58,534 bases of DNA. Origin: Lysinibacillus contaminans (GTDB taxonomy: Bacteria > Bacillota > Bacilli > Bacillales_A > Planococcaceae). The position numbers and the translations under genes were made by a program. The notes beneath the pieces were generated by a model that worked only from the letters and a program-made list of their open reading frames with translations, searched no databases and was not told the origin of the DNA. Below, one piece after another: positions 9,122-18,340 of this stretch (its first letter is position 1; each line of letters starts with the position of its first letter). The stretch is taken from contig NZ_LGRV01000008.1 of the NCBI RefSeq assembly GCF_001278945.1, forward strand, positions 1 to 58,534, given 5' to 3'.

Positions 9122-10020
9122 ATGGAACAAACGATTTCAATAGAGAAGCGTATACAAGAGGTACTCGCGAATGATCCATTATTTCAAGTAATCCAGGAAA
9201 CATCAGCCGAACAGCACTTTTTATCAGAGCCATATTCAAGCGAATTGATCGAGAAGAAGTACTATTCACCACCTGAAGTAGCAGGCTGGTTTGAAGTAAC
9301 GGATGCCCAGCTGCGTTACTTCATTAAACGATTTGAAGAATACTTATTTGATGGACAAGCAACGAATCCAACAACAGCAACCGTTATTCGCTTAGACTTC
9401 AAAGCGATTTTGAAGCTACGTATGATACTGCTAGTAAAAGATGAGTACCGTGTGAAAGGCTTAAAACAACTTTTACGCATCAATGAAGATGGCCATATCG
9501 TCAAACAAGTACCAACTCAAGAAAACTTACCCGAAACGACCACTGACAAACGTGTAGATACTCTAAGCCAAGCGCTTGCACAGATCATGCATACCGGTTT
9601 ATTTCAAATGGAACAAGATGAAGAGACCGAAGAAATGAAGCTCACTTTAAACGTGGACTTTCTCCAGAAAAAAATCAAAGCACTTCCTTCCGAATCTTCG
9701 CAAGAAATTGAAAAGCTTTAATCGCTAACGGAAAAACTGGAGCTAAAAAATCAGGAACTAGCCGAAAAAGCAGAAGGGATTCTTACATCAAACAAAGTAG
9801 ACATCGCCATCCGAATCAGAGAAAAACACATTGAACAAAGCTTCCTAAACCTCCTAGAAAATGATGCCCTAACGCAATACGCAGCAACAAAAGGATGGCA
9901 ACTCTTCGGGAAACTTTTCCGTTCTACCCAAATAGAAATCGAGAAAAAAAGTATATTGTTGCCTAAATCGATTAACATTTTTCTGAGCAACTAAAACAAG
10001 AACTTCACCAGTACCACGAG
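9122..10020 (+). pseudogene. MEQT-element copy D, full length but disabled
   Basis: The leader starts at about 8998 and the first 199 codons match the intact copy at 13445 closely, then CAA has become TAA at 9719-9721. Beyond the stop the coiled-coil region and the YAATKGWQLFGKLFRSTQIEIEKK stretch are still readable in frame, followed by a frameshift near 9950. Homology ends at about 10020 in the HQYHE region. The N-terminal piece alone (HTH plus about 110 residues) could still be made as a truncated product. The 3' end abuts a piece of rpoN. Confidence 0.8.
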
Positions 10021-10031
10021 TTGCGTTACAA

Positions 10032-10262
10032 TCTTTATTTACAAAAGGGCTCATCAATAGCTCCGGAAAAATCGATTCGGTTTCTTATATAAAACGTCGT
10101 ATTAAAGAACTAATCGAAAAAGAAAGTAAAAACGCACCTTTATCCGATCAACAACTAACGATTGAATTAGTAGCTGAGGAGATACAAATCTCACGTCGAA
10201 CTATTGCAAAATATCGTAAAGAATTAAATATTGCCAATTCATCTAAACGGATCTATATGTAG
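10032..10262 (+). pseudogene. rpoN: C-terminal fragment of a sigma-54 factor gene
   Basis: A 76-codon open stretch reads LFTKGLINSSG, SYIKRRIKELIEKE, APLSDQQLTIEL and ISRRTIAKYRKELNI before a TAG. The last segment is the RpoN box that contacts the -24 element. It corresponds to the final ~75 residues of the complete RpoN at 27216-28538 but differs at many positions, so it is not a recent copy of that gene. It has no start codon or ribosome site and is fused to the decayed end of copy D. A remnant of a second sigma-54 gene is the best reading. Confidence 0.85.
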
Positions 10263-10289
10263 GTTCTTAAAAAGCAACTTCCTGACACA

Positions 10290-10325
10290 CTAAAAAAGCT
10301 GTCCAACGTACGTCTTGGACAGCTT
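10290..10325 (-). terminator. Terminator of the aldehyde dehydrogenase gene
   Basis: AAAGCTGTCCAA and TTGGACAGCTTT form a 12-bp stem with an 8-base loop. On the minus strand the stem is followed by a T-run (complement of CACTAAAAAA). Confidence 0.85.
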
Positions 10326-10330
10326 TACGA

Positions 10331-11758
10331 TTAAGATGGCATTCCCATAATCGCTTTTGGCTCAAGAAATTCTTCGATTCCATAATCTCCCCATTCACGA
10401 CCAATACCGGATTGTTTAAAGCCACCAAATGGTGCCGACCTATCCGTTTCACTATCATTGATTCTGATTTGTCCTGCTCGAATAGATAAGGCCACTTTCT
10501 TCAGTTCTTCTTTATCATTTCCGAATACATAACCAGCAAGACCATAAATGGTATCGTTGGCAATTTCAATGGCTTCGTCAATATCTTTATACGTGATCAC
10601 CGACATGACCGGTCCAAAGATTTCTTCTTGTGCAATCGTCATATCGTTCTGCACATTTGTGAAAACTGTTATTTTCGAAAAGAATCCTTTATCCAGTCCA
10701 TCTGGTTTGCCAGGTCCGCCAATAACAAGGGTAGCCCCTTCTTCCTCACCCTTCTTGATGTAGGCTTGAACAGTTTCCCATTGCTCTTTGGAAACCTGTG
10801 GACCCATAAATGTATGTTTGTCTTGTGGATCACCAACTGGGAACTCTGTTACTAATTCCTTCATGGCTCCAATGAAATCATCATGCATTTCTTCTGGTAC
10901 AATCATTCGTGTAGCCGCTGAACATACCTGACCTGTATTCGTAGCAATTTGAGCTAAAGCCGTTTTCGCTGCTTCCTTGACATCTGCATCTTTTAAAATG
11001 ACTAAGGGCGATTTGCCACCAAGTTCCAATGAGACATTTTTAATATCGTCTGCAGCATTCTTCATTAAATTACTTCCAACTGCACCCGACCCAGTAAAAG
11101 ATACAGAATCGATATCCGGATGAGAGCTGATTGCCCTCCCAACTGTTGAACCTGAACCATTGACAAGGTTAAAGACCCCTTTAGGAACACCCACTTTGTC
11201 AAAAATCTCCGCCAGAATAATAGCCGCAAATGGTGTTTTAGATGTTGGCTTCACCACCATCGTGCTACCAGCTGCCAACGCACTAGCCAGCTTTGTAGAA
11301 ATCTGATTGGTCGGGAAATTCCAAGGTGTAATCAGTCCTGAGACACCAATTGGTTCCTTCAGGATATAAGAGTTTCCTCGTTCCTCCGTAAACTTGAACG
11401 TTTTCAATTCCTCTGCTGCCTGTTTAAAGTGTGTAAGCCCTAGTTGATAATGGATTTCCTCCGATTTTGTTATGGGGGCTCCTAGCTCTTCGGTTATGAC
11501 TTTTATTAAATCCTCCTTGCGATTTTCATATTCTTTTGCAATAGCCTCTAGAAGCTTTATTCGGTCGTTCACTGACATTTTAGAAAAGGTAGGGAACGCC
11601 TCTTTTGCCGCCTGGACAGCTCGATTCACATCTTCCTCAGTTCCGCTGCTAATCTTACCAATCACTTCTTCTGTTGCCGGGTTTATTACGTCAATTGTGC
11701 CTGACCCAGTAGAATCAACCCACTCACCGTTGATGTATTGTTTTACATGATTAAGCAT
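10331..11758 (-). CDS. NAD(P)-dependent aldehyde dehydrogenase
   Basis: A 475-residue enzyme of the ALDH superfamily, oxidising an aldehyde to the acid with NAD(P). The catalytic Cys lies in [12 protein letters not shown] (about residue 280), the general base Glu in SLELGGKSP (about 246), and SFTGSGAVG (about 221-229) is the Rossmann nucleotide loop. [11 protein letters not shown] and the C-terminal [18 protein letters not shown] are also typical. Length and motifs are intact. I start at ATG 11758 (MLNHVKQ) with AAGGAG 7 bases upstream; the TTG two codons earlier is too close to that site. It stands alone between element copies D and E, so the substrate cannot be inferred from neighbours. Confidence 0.92.
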   Translation of the reverse strand: MLNHVKQYINGEWVDSTGSGTIDVINPATEEVIGKISSGTEEDVNRAVQAAKEAFPTFSKMSVNDRIKLLEAIAKEYENRKEDLIKVITEELGAPITKSEEIHYQLGLTHFKQAAEELKTFKFTEERGNSYILKEPIGVSGLITPWNFPTNQISTKLASALAAGSTMVVKPTSKTPFAAIILAEIFDKVGVPKGVFNLVNGSGSTVGRAISSHPDIDSVSFTGSGAVGSNLMKNAADDIKNVSLELGGKSPLVILKDADVKEAAKTALAQIATNTGQVCSAATRMIVPEEMHDDFIGAMKELVTEFPVGDPQDKHTFMGPQVSKEQWETVQAYIKKGEEEGATLVIGGPGKPDGLDKGFFSKITVFTNVQNDMTIAQEEIFGPVMSVITYKDIDEAIEIANDTIYGLAGYVFGNDKEELKKVALSIRAGQIRINDSETDRSAPFGGFKQSGIGREWGDYGIEEFLEPKAIMGMPS

Positions 11759-11966
11759 AATCAAACTCCTTTTTAAATCGACTTACTATAAAATGTTCCC
11801 TTTTTGATTAATAGTAAACATTTGGCGTTTTCATCACAATTCAGCTCTATTTCAAGAAATCTAGCATAAAACAGAGCGCCCAGAGAAAAATAGAGAAGCA
11901 AAACAGTACGTACCATAGCGTAGAAAAGAATTGAAAATTTTTGCGCAGAACAGAAGAGCCTTGCGC

Positions 11967-12066
11967 ATGGAACAAACGATTTCAATGGAGAAGCGTATAC
12001 AAGATGTGCTCATAAATAATCCATGATTGCAGGTCATTGGGGAAACACCTGAAGTGGCCAGTAGGG
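11967..12066 (+). pseudogene. MEQT-element copy E, stop plus internal deletion
   Basis: The leader begins at about 11850 (AGAAATCTAGCATAAAACAG). The coding start reads MEQTISMEKRIQDVLINNP followed by TGA, and the frame then continues through VIGETPEVAS before losing homology at about 12066. The GET-EVAS junction is the same as in copy B. The 240 bases downstream, up to the degV gene, hold no recognisable gene. Confidence 0.75.
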
Positions 12067-12303
12067 GGCATAGCTGGTGCCATTTCATACTATTTTTCTC
12101 CAATATAAGTAGGTCAAATCATTTTCATATATTCTAGATTGTTGCTAGTATGCCTTCTTGCGTCTAGTAATACCATCCAGTCAACAAAACCACTAATTTA
12201 CAAATTTAACGCATTCAAACATCAATCCCGCATTTTTAATGTATAGTTAGAGTAAATTTTAAAAGCTAAGCACTAATAGAATGTACGTTGGGGGAGATAT
12301 ACA

Positions 12304-13155
12304 GTGAGAAGAATTATTTTATCGACTGAGAGTGGGGCCGATTTGCCGGAAGTTTTAGCGGACAAACATGATGTACAAGTTGTACCGATGCATGTCATCA
12401 TGGATGGTCAGGATTATTTAGATGGTCATCTATCCGTAAATGAAATTTATGATTTTTATGAACGGACAAAAAAGATACCTTCTACATCAGCCACTAATGT
12501 CCATGAGTATCATGAGTTTTTTAAGAAAATTAGAAAAGATTTTCCTGATAGTATCATTATTCACATTGGTTATACGTCAAAGGCATCTGCTTCCTTTCAA
12601 AATGCGTTAATTGCAGCGGAAGATTTTAAGGATCTTTTTTTAATTGATGCGTTGAACGTTACAGGTGGATTAACTGCAGTTGTGATGTATGCTGTAACTT
12701 TACTAGAGAAAGAACCTAGCATTGATCCTGTTCACTTAATAGAAAAAATCGAATCAAAGGTTCCTAAATCCAGGCTTGCTTTCATTCCTGGTAGCTTAGA
12801 TTTTTTAAAAGCAGGTGGACGAGTAAGTAATTTAGCTTATCTCGGAGGTGCTTTATTGAAAATAAAACCATGCATTGAATTAGTAGAAGGAAAGCTTGTT
12901 TCAACTAGAAAATATCGTGGAAATATGAACAATGTTGCTGAAAAATTAATGCGTGATTATTTAAATCAATATGATATAGATAGACAACAAATTTATTTTA
13001 TCTACTCAATCGGACTCAGTGAAACTATCAAGCAACGGATAACTGAAATGGCAAATGAAACTGGTTTCGAAAATAGTACTTGGATTCAAGCCGGTGCAAT
13101 GATTTCTACTCATTCTGGTCCTGGAGGATTTGGAATTGCAGGAATAGAAGTTTAA
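12304..13155 (+). CDS. DegV family fatty-acid-binding protein
   Basis: A 283-residue DegV-fold protein. Family members bind a fatty acid in a cleft between two domains and, with FakA, present it for phosphorylation in Firmicutes. The N-terminal ILSTESGADLPEVL, the SATNVHEYHEFF loop, HIGYTSKASASFQNA and KAGGRVSN are the usual conserved stretches; the HSGPGGFGIAG end is also typical. The start is GTG 12304, with GGGGGAG 8 bases upstream. No fakA gene is adjacent, so it may be one of several FakB-like paralogs. It follows element copy E and precedes copy F. Confidence 0.88.
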   Translation: MRRIILSTESGADLPEVLADKHDVQVVPMHVIMDGQDYLDGHLSVNEIYDFYERTKKIPSTSATNVHEYHEFFKKIRKDFPDSIIIHIGYTSKASASFQNALIAAEDFKDLFLIDALNVTGGLTAVVMYAVTLLEKEPSIDPVHLIEKIESKVPKSRLAFIPGSLDFLKAGGRVSNLAYLGGALLKIKPCIELVEGKLVSTRKYRGNMNNVAEKLMRDYLNQYDIDRQQIYFIYSIGLSETIKQRITEMANETGFENSTWIQAGAMISTHSGPGGFGIAGIEV

Positions 13156-13240
13156 CCTTGTATATAATTCTAAAAAGGCTTCATCGATAAGGAAGTTTCA
13201 ACCATTGAACCACTCAAGACGAATTCATATAAAAACAAAT

Positions 13241-13311
13241 GAGCTCTAGGACGTATTTAAAATCGAGTTGACGGGTATTTCTCCGTCTCGATTCGTCTGC
13301 GAGCTCTTTTA
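13241..13311 (+). terminator. Long hairpin terminator after degV-family gene
   Basis: GAGCTC at 13241 pairs with GAGCTC at 13301 with adjoining GGACG/CGTCT, and an inner AATCGAG/CTCGATT stem closes the loop. TTTT follows. It is the same long-hairpin type as at 1882-1949 and directly precedes a MEQT leader. Confidence 0.7.
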
Positions 13312-13444
13312 TTATGCTCTTTTTCAAGAAATCTAGCATAAAACACAACGCCATAGAATAGAGAAAAATAGAGAAGCAAAATAGTACGTGCGATAGCGTA
13401 GAAAAGAATTGAAAATTTTTGCGAAGAACAGGAGAGAGTAGCGT

Positions 13445-14359
13445 ATGGAACAAACGATTTCAATAGAGAAGCGTATACAAGAGGTACTCGAGAATGATCC
13501 ATTATTTCAAGTAATCCAGGAAACACCAGCCGAGCAGCACTTTTTATCAGAGCCCTATTTAAACGAATTGATTGAAAAGAAGTACTACTCAACACCCGAA
13601 GTGGCAAGTTGGTTTGATGTTACCGACGCCCAGCTCCGATACTACATTAAGCCCTTTGAAGAATACCTTTTCGATGGACAAGCTACAAATCCAACAACAG
13701 CCACAGTCATTCGCTTAGACTTCAAAGCGATTTTGAAATTGCGCATGATTCTACTATTAAAAGATGAGTACCGTGTAAAAGGCTTAAAACAACTTTTACG
13801 CATCAACGAAGATGGCCATATCGTCAAACAAGTACCGACTCAAGAAAACTTACCCGACACGACTAACGACAAACGTTTAGATACCCTAAGCCAAGCGCTC
13901 GCACAAATCATGCATACCGGCTTATTTCAAATGGAACAAGATGAAGATACGGAAGAAATGAAACTCACTTTAAACGAGGACTTTCTCCAGCAAAAAATCA
14001 AAGCACTTCCTTCCGAATCTTCGCAAGAAATTGAAAAGCTTCAATCCATAACGGAACAATTGGAGCAGCAAAATCAGGAATTAGCCGAAAAAGTAGAGGG
14101 GATCCTCCTATCAAACAAAGAGGACATCGCCATCAGAATCAGAGAGAAACACATTGAACAAAGCGTCCTAAATCGCCTTGAAAATGAAGCCCTAACGCAA
14201 TATGCAGCAACAAATGGATGGCAACTCTTCGGAAAACTTTTCCGTTCTACGCAAATCGAAATCGAAAAGAAACAGTATATTGCAGCGTATATAGAAGAAC
14301 ACTTTCCTGAGCGACTAAAGGAAGAACTTCATCAGTACCATGAGCGACTGGTGGAGTGA
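13445..14359 (+). CDS. MEQT-element copy F: intact MerR-like HTH coiled-coil protein
   Basis: The only complete member of the dispersed family, 304 residues. After a 45-residue leader comes a MerR-like winged HTH (YYSTPEVASWFDVTDAQLRYYIKPF, about 46-70), a middle alpha region with repeated Leu (AILKLRMILLLKDEYRVKGLKQLL), then a predicted coiled coil (about 190-240, EIEKLQSITEQLEQQNQELAEK). A basic/aromatic tail (WQLFGKLFRSTQIEIEKKQYI) ends it. No signal or membrane span. The layout recalls MerR-like plasmid and phage proteins such as the DUF3967 group, but I cannot assign it. The leader 13321-13444 is shared with copies A, D and E. The stop overlaps a shifted ATGAGCGA(C/T)TGG that opens a second reading frame in copy G. 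DNA binding is inferred from the HTH only. Confidence 0.8.
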   Translation: MEQTISIEKRIQEVLENDPLFQVIQETPAEQHFLSEPYLNELIEKKYYSTPEVASWFDVTDAQLRYYIKPFEEYLFDGQATNPTTATVIRLDFKAILKLRMILLLKDEYRVKGLKQLLRINEDGHIVKQVPTQENLPDTTNDKRLDTLSQALAQIMHTGLFQMEQDEDTEEMKLTLNEDFLQQKIKALPSESSQEIEKLQSITEQLEQQNQELAEKVEGILLSNKEDIAIRIREKHIEQSVLNRLENEALTQYAATNGWQLFGKLFRSTQIEIEKKQYIAAYIEEHFPERLKEELHQYHERLVE

Positions 14360-14375
14360 GGGGCTACCCAAAACG

Positions 14376-14417
14376 CAACAAAGGCAACCTCCTAACACAG
14401 GGAGATTGCCTTTGTTG
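14376..14417 (+). terminator. Palindromic terminator-like hairpin
   Basis: CAACAAAGGCAA and TTGCCTTTGTTG pair perfectly, with inner CTCC/GGGAG. The T-run is short, so termination strength is uncertain; it separates copy F from the convergent ABC operon. Confidence 0.65.
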
Positions 14418-14470
14418 GCATTGATTGATTTCAGTGCTCTCTATGGTTTTCAGCTAGTTCACAGGGTCAC

Positions 14471-15073
14471 TTAGAACGCTTTTCGCTGGTAAATGCTAGT
14501 GGTAACTCCCCAAGAGACCGCGTAAAGGAGCACGATCACAACTGCCACTCCCGTATACAAAGCTGAGGTGGATAAGCTGGCGATTAAATCGGTAATGATT
14601 GTTAAATGTTTAGCTAAAAACGACACAAAAGGCGGTAATACGGCTGCTAAAATGATAAAGCTAATCATAATAACCGTTGTGATTTTGCCCCTAAATATGT
14701 AAAATAAAGGGAAGGTAAACGCAACAAATGCTAAGAATAAGCCACTGCCAATTGCCAGATCAGTCAGCGTAAACGGTTTATCGAAAACTAATAAGCCTAA
14801 ACTTGTGAGCCCTATGGATATGCCCATGTAAACAATCGCACCAATATAGCGTGATGCAATAATTTCCTTACGTGTATACGGTAAAGAATTTAACAAAATA
14901 TTCGTCTCTGCTTTCTCATCGTACGCATATGCGTTAAAGGGAATAATGATACTGGCAACCATAAAAATTAAAGCTGGATGTGAGTTCATCACGATAAAGA
15001 AGATAATAAAAGGAATGAATAATAATAACTGTCTTTTCTGTATGATGGCATCACGCCTGATTAAATTAAACAT
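14471..15073 (-). CDS. ABC-2 type permease subunit
   Basis: A 200-residue membrane protein with about six hydrophobic helices and no other domain, fitting the short ABC-2 transporter permeases that pair with a BcrA/YtrB-like ATPase. Its start ATG (15073) overlaps the last codons of the ATPase gene by 8 bases with GGAAGG just upstream, so the two are translationally coupled. The substrate is unknown; relatives act in antibiotic or cell-envelope stress responses. The third gene of the GntR-ATPase-permease set, it is transcribed toward copy F. Confidence 0.85.
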   Translation of the reverse strand: MFNLIRRDAIIQKRQLLLFIPFIIFFIVMNSHPALIFMVASIIIPFNAYAYDEKAETNILLNSLPYTRKEIIASRYIGAIVYMGISIGLTSLGLLVFDKPFTLTDLAIGSGLFLAFVAFTFPLFYIFRGKITTVIMISFIILAAVLPPFVSFLAKHLTIITDLIASLSTSALYTGVAVVIVLLYAVSWGVTTSIYQRKAF

Positions 15074-15932
15074 AGCTTTTCCTTCCTTTCATGTAGTACA
15101 TGATTTCTTCCAAAGATGCTCTTTCAATAACCACCGAATCCCCGAATATAGTGTTTACTGCTTTAATATTATCCGTTAATGCCTCAAAACCAGTTGGTGC
15201 AGGATGTACATGGACAAAGGCTTTTTCCGTGTCTCGATCTAGCAAATCCATACCGCCTTTCACGAGCGCATAGGTTTCAGCCACCTCATGAATGGACTGG
15301 GTAAATACCAATTCCCCGTTCTGTATAAACGCAATATAATCTGCGATACGATCCAAATCTGTTGTAATATGTGTTGAGAAGAAAATAGTACGACTACCAT
15401 CAAGCATTAATTCTTGTAAAAGATCCAGCAGCTCCCGTCTGAAAATAGGATCTAAACCTGCTGTTGGTTCATCCATAATGATCAGCTCTGCATGATGGGA
15501 TAGAGCGACCGCCAATGATGCCTTCATCTGCATCCCCTTGGAGAACGTTTTGATCGCTTTATTAAGAGGTAATTTGAATTGTTCCACATACTGATAAAAC
15601 AAAGCATCATCCCATTTTTTATAAGCTGGTCCAACAATGCGCTTGATATCTTTTAAGTTCAGCCCTTCAAAAAACACATTGCCATCATATACAAACCCAA
15701 TGCGCTCCTTAATTGCCTTCTCATGCGTCGCGTAGTCCAACCCAAAAATCTTAACCTCCCCAACATCCGGTTTTAATAAATTCATGATCATTTTGATCGT
15801 TGTCGACTTCCCAGCACCATTTGCGCCAATGAAGCCCGTCACAAAGCCTTGTTTCACTTGCAAATTCATATTGTTAACGGAAAAACCTTTGAAATTTTTC
15901 GCGACACCTTTTAATTCAACTACATTTTCCAT
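15066..15932 (-). CDS. ABC transporter ATP-binding protein
   Basis: A 288-residue nucleotide-binding subunit. Walker A GANGAGKSTTIK (about 36-47), the signature FSKGMQMKASLAVAL (about 130-144), Walker B LIIMDEPTAGLDP and the H-loop STHIT are all intact. The C-terminal 70 residues form the DUF4162-like extension common in BcrA/YtrB ATPases. It lies 5 bases downstream of the GntR-type regulator and overlaps the permease, giving a three-gene efflux-type operon. Function would be ATP-driven export with the ABC-2 permease at the membrane. Confidence 0.92.
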   Translation of the reverse strand: MENVVELKGVAKNFKGFSVNNMNLQVKQGFVTGFIGANGAGKSTTIKMIMNLLKPDVGEVKIFGLDYATHEKAIKERIGFVYDGNVFFEGLNLKDIKRIVGPAYKKWDDALFYQYVEQFKLPLNKAIKTFSKGMQMKASLAVALSHHAELIIMDEPTAGLDPIFRRELLDLLQELMLDGSRTIFFSTHITTDLDRIADYIAFIQNGELVFTQSIHEVAETYALVKGGMDLLDRDTEKAFVHVHPAPTGFEALTDNIKAVNTIFGDSVVIERASLEEIMYYMKGRKSYV

Positions 15933-15937
15933 TCATT

Positions 15938-16309
15938 TCACTCCTCATGTAAAATCTTCAATAATTGCTGTAGTTCATCAAGTGATAAGCCAATTTCTTT
16001 ACTATTCATAATGACCGCACTCAGCTGCTCCTCAATGGCCTTTAGCTTCCGCTCTCTCATGACTTCTAAATTTTGTTCTGCGACAAAAGAACCTTTGCCG
16101 ACAATGGAATAAATAAAGCCTGCCTTCTCCAATTCTTCATAAGCGCGCTTTGTCGTGATCACACTAATTTGTAAATCCTTTGCGAGTTGACGCATGGAAG
16201 GTAACGCAGCCCCATTTTTCAGATCACCTGATAAAATAGACGATTTAATTTGATGCGTAATTTGTTCATAAATCGGCTCCTTCGAACTATTGGAAAGTAT
16301 TATTTGCAT
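15938..16309 (-). CDS. GntR family regulator, YtrA-like
   Basis: A 123-residue repressor of the YtrA subgroup. The N-terminal winged helix contains IYEQITHQIKSSILSGDLKNGAALPSMRQLAKDLQISVITTKRAYEELEKAGFI (described by its key residues PS-R-LA and T-Y-ELE), followed by a short 40-residue C-terminal dimerisation helix rather than a large ligand domain. This short form is diagnostic for YtrA-type regulators of ABC transporter operons. It directly precedes the ATPase gene. A near-palindromic site at 16617-16635 upstream of the operon is a plausible operator. Confidence 0.88.
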   Translation of the reverse strand: MQIILSNSSKEPIYEQITHQIKSSILSGDLKNGAALPSMRQLAKDLQISVITTKRAYEELEKAGFIYSIVGKGSFVAEQNLEVMRERKLKAIEEQLSAVIMNSKEIGLSLDELQQLLKILHEE

Positions 16310-16334
16310 GTTAATCCCTCTTCTTTGTTTTTAC

Positions 16335-16511
16335 TCAACTTCTTTTTCTCATTTGAGATACACCATATACAACGGCGAAAATCCCGAACAATACAAGAAC
16401 TAGTATATTTGTTAGTGGATCGCTAATTTTTGGTATTGAGTCCTCAAACACCTTTAAAAGAACCACTAGTACTAAAACAAAAATAATCCCTACAATTGAG
16501 ACTTGTTTCAT
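16335..16511 (-). CDS. Small two-helix membrane protein
   Basis: A 58-residue protein, MKQVSIVGIIFVLVLVVLL at its start, with a second hydrophobic stretch ILVLVLFGIFAVVYGVS and a basic QMRKRS tail. ATG 16511 is preceded by GGGAGGGAAG 6 bases upstream, better than the longer open frame starting at 16535. It lies 25 bases upstream of the YtrA-like regulator in the same direction and is probably the first gene of that operon. Its function is unknown. Confidence 0.65.
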   Translation of the reverse strand: MKQVSIVGIIFVLVLVVLLKVFEDSIPKISDPLTNILVLVLFGIFAVVYGVSQMRKRS

Positions 16512-16616
16512 TATTTCTTCCCTCCCCCAACCCATGCTTCATGCACTTCACCAATTATGTAAAATAATGATTTAGTGATTATAAACGATATACATGTATC
16601 CCCTAAGTTCCAATAT

Positions 16617-16635
16617 TGTATATACACTATATACA
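16617..16635 (-). promoter_or_regulatory. Candidate YtrA-type operator
   Basis: TGTATATA and TATATACA form an inverted repeat with a 3-base centre. It lies about 105 bases upstream of the first gene of the GntR-ABC operon, where a promoter for minus-strand transcription is expected. The intervening sequence is AT-rich and I cannot place a confident -10 box. Confidence 0.45.
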
Positions 16636-16957
16636 CATCATACACACTCATAAAACTTCATGCAACTATTTTTATTTAAAAATAAATAATTTTCAGAATA
16701 TTATTCTTGAACGGTAAAACAGAATGTTGTTCCCTGAAATTTAGGGGAAAGGGATGATAACTAGGGGAAATCAGCCCCTTCCTTCGCTTTCGGAAACAAA
16801 AAACGAGTACTCCAATTTTCCAAAAGGATAAAATGATGCAACTTGATGAAAGGTATGCGGAGGGTATATGAAAGAAGTTACAGGTGAGGTTATTGTAAAG
16901 CGTACGAATACGCGAGAAATAATTTCGTGGTTTTAGATGTTAAAGAATTAGAAAATT

Positions 16958-17150
16958 CGAGAAACCACATTGAACAAAGCCACCTAACGCAATATGCAAC
17001 CACAAAAGGATGGCAACTCTTCGGAAAACTTTTCCGTTCTACTCAAAATGAAATTGAGAAAAGCAGTATATTGCAGCCTATATAGAAGAGCATTTCCCTG
17101 AACGACTAAAACAAAAACTTCACCAGTATCATGAGCGATTGGTGGAGTGA
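16958..17150 (+). pseudogene. MEQT-element copy G, 3' end only
   Basis: The segment reads HIEQS, then TQYATTKGWQLFGKLFRSTQ and, after a one-base frameshift, the final YIEEHFPERLKQKLHQYHERLVE. It lacks all of the leader, HTH and coiled coil. The end matches copy F, including the overlap with the following frame. Confidence 0.75.
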
Positions 17151-17277
17151 GAAACTACACAAAAAAGCCAATTACCTAACAGAGCAAATCTTTCAACTAG
17201 AGCAAGCCAATGAACGTATTCGCGAACTAGAAAACACGCTAGAAAACGCCCAGCTGTGGTCTTTTAATAAAGATTGA
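17131..17277 (+). CDS. Short coiled-coil ORF overlapping the element's 3' end
   Basis: An open frame of 48 residues, MSDWWSEKLHKKANY followed by heptad-like EQIFQLEQANERIRELENTLENAQ. Its ATG sits in the last codons of copy G (ATGAGCGATTGG), the arrangement of an overlapping second cistron. Copies F and H keep the overlapping start but diverge at once. It may be the start of the element's second gene, truncated here. Whether it is translated is unknown. Confidence 0.45.
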   Translation: MSDWWSEKLHKKANYLTEQIFQLEQANERIRELENTLENAQLWSFNKD

Positions 17278-17609
17278 TAATTTATAATTAAGTTCGATCA
17301 TTTATAATAAATTTTGATAAAAAACCTGTATGGAATGCAGTTTTCTTATTCCACAATCGGGCCAGATTGTTGAGGAAAGTAAAACACATATTAGTGTGTT
17401 GAAGTTAATGAATTAACAAAGCAGTTTAGATTATCTAGGAAGGCTAATAGTAGGGCACCGTCAGGAAAAAGCGGATTTACAAATAAGTTCATTCTTCAAG
17501 TAACTCTAGTGTTTTTATCGATTTTTTATGTCAAAATCGGAAAAGAATAAATTGATATAAAGGGACAGTACCTGTTATTACTAAGGGAATGCCCCTTATT
17601 CTTTAAGGA
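17278..17609. other. Intergenic stretch with a short palindromic repeat
   Basis: No gene seen. CACAATC-GGGCCA-GATTGTTG at about 17350-17373 is one member of a small hairpin family also found near 22560 and 54383. A CGTCAGGAAAAAGCGGATTT stretch at about 17459 resembles left ends of array repeats at 37301 and 40675. Confidence 0.5.
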
Positions 17610-18227
17610 TTATTTTTTTAAACCAGCTGCAAAGTAGGGACCATTAACGGTAATGGTCGTTAGAATACGAGCCATTTCTTGAGGAGATTCTTTCCTACCA
17701 CTTTCCAACCATTGTTGAATTACCCCTATTATTGCAGTTCCCATATAAGAAGCTAAATATTGTCCTGGAACTAGGAAGTTTTCTTCCTTTATAAATGCGT
17801 TTGGATTATTTCCATAGAGTGTTTCCCACATAAAATCTTTCAGTTTTGATTGAAATGTTAAATCCCCCTTTGGACCTAACACTGCTTTCATAAATTCGCT
17901 ATTTATACTTAGATACTCAAATAATGAAACTGTTAAGGAAAATGGTGTCAAATCCTGAGAGTCAGTTTCAAGTGCAGCAATAACACTTGGAAAGTTTTGT
18001 TTTGTAATTCTGGACATATCAAGCATAATTTCCTCTTCACATTTAGCCATTAAATCAAATTTGTCTTGATAGTGTGCATAAAATGTTCCTCTATTAATTT
18101 TCGCCCTAGTTGTTATGTCTTTAACAGTAATTGCTTCAAAACCTTTTTCATTTATTAATTCTACTAATGCGTGTCGAATGGACTCTTTTGTCCGAATGAC
18201 ACGTAAATCACCATTATTAATACTCAA
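17610..18227 (-). CDS. TetR/AcrR family transcriptional regulator
   Basis: A 205-residue TetR-type repressor. The N-terminal HTH is RTKESIRHALVELINEKGFEAITVKDIT with the recognition helix segment ARINRGTFYAHYQDK (key residues R-T-FY-HY). The larger C-terminal domain resembles the TetR_C_8/YsiA-like ligand domains. The start is TTG 18227, with AAAGGGGGAA about 8 bases upstream and no better ATG nearby. It is divergent from the CocE-type hydrolase, and a perfect 11-bp palindrome at 18341-18364 in the gap is a likely operator. The hydrolase gene is the likely regulated target. Confidence 0.88.
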   Translation of the reverse strand: MSINNGDLRVIRTKESIRHALVELINEKGFEAITVKDITTRAKINRGTFYAHYQDKFDLMAKCEEEIMLDMSRITKQNFPSVIAALETDSQDLTPFSLTVSLFEYLSINSEFMKAVLGPKGDLTFQSKLKDFMWETLYGNNPNAFIKEENFLVPGQYLASYMGTAIIGVIQQWLESGRKESPQEMARILTTITVNGPYFAAGLKK

Positions 18228-18340
18228 GCTAATTCCCCCTTTATTTTACCAAACACAAATATTGAAAGTGTTCGAAAACCAACACATTTGCCATTTTTAA
18301 TTATTGAATAGTACTTAATTCAGTTTTATAATTTGAAATG

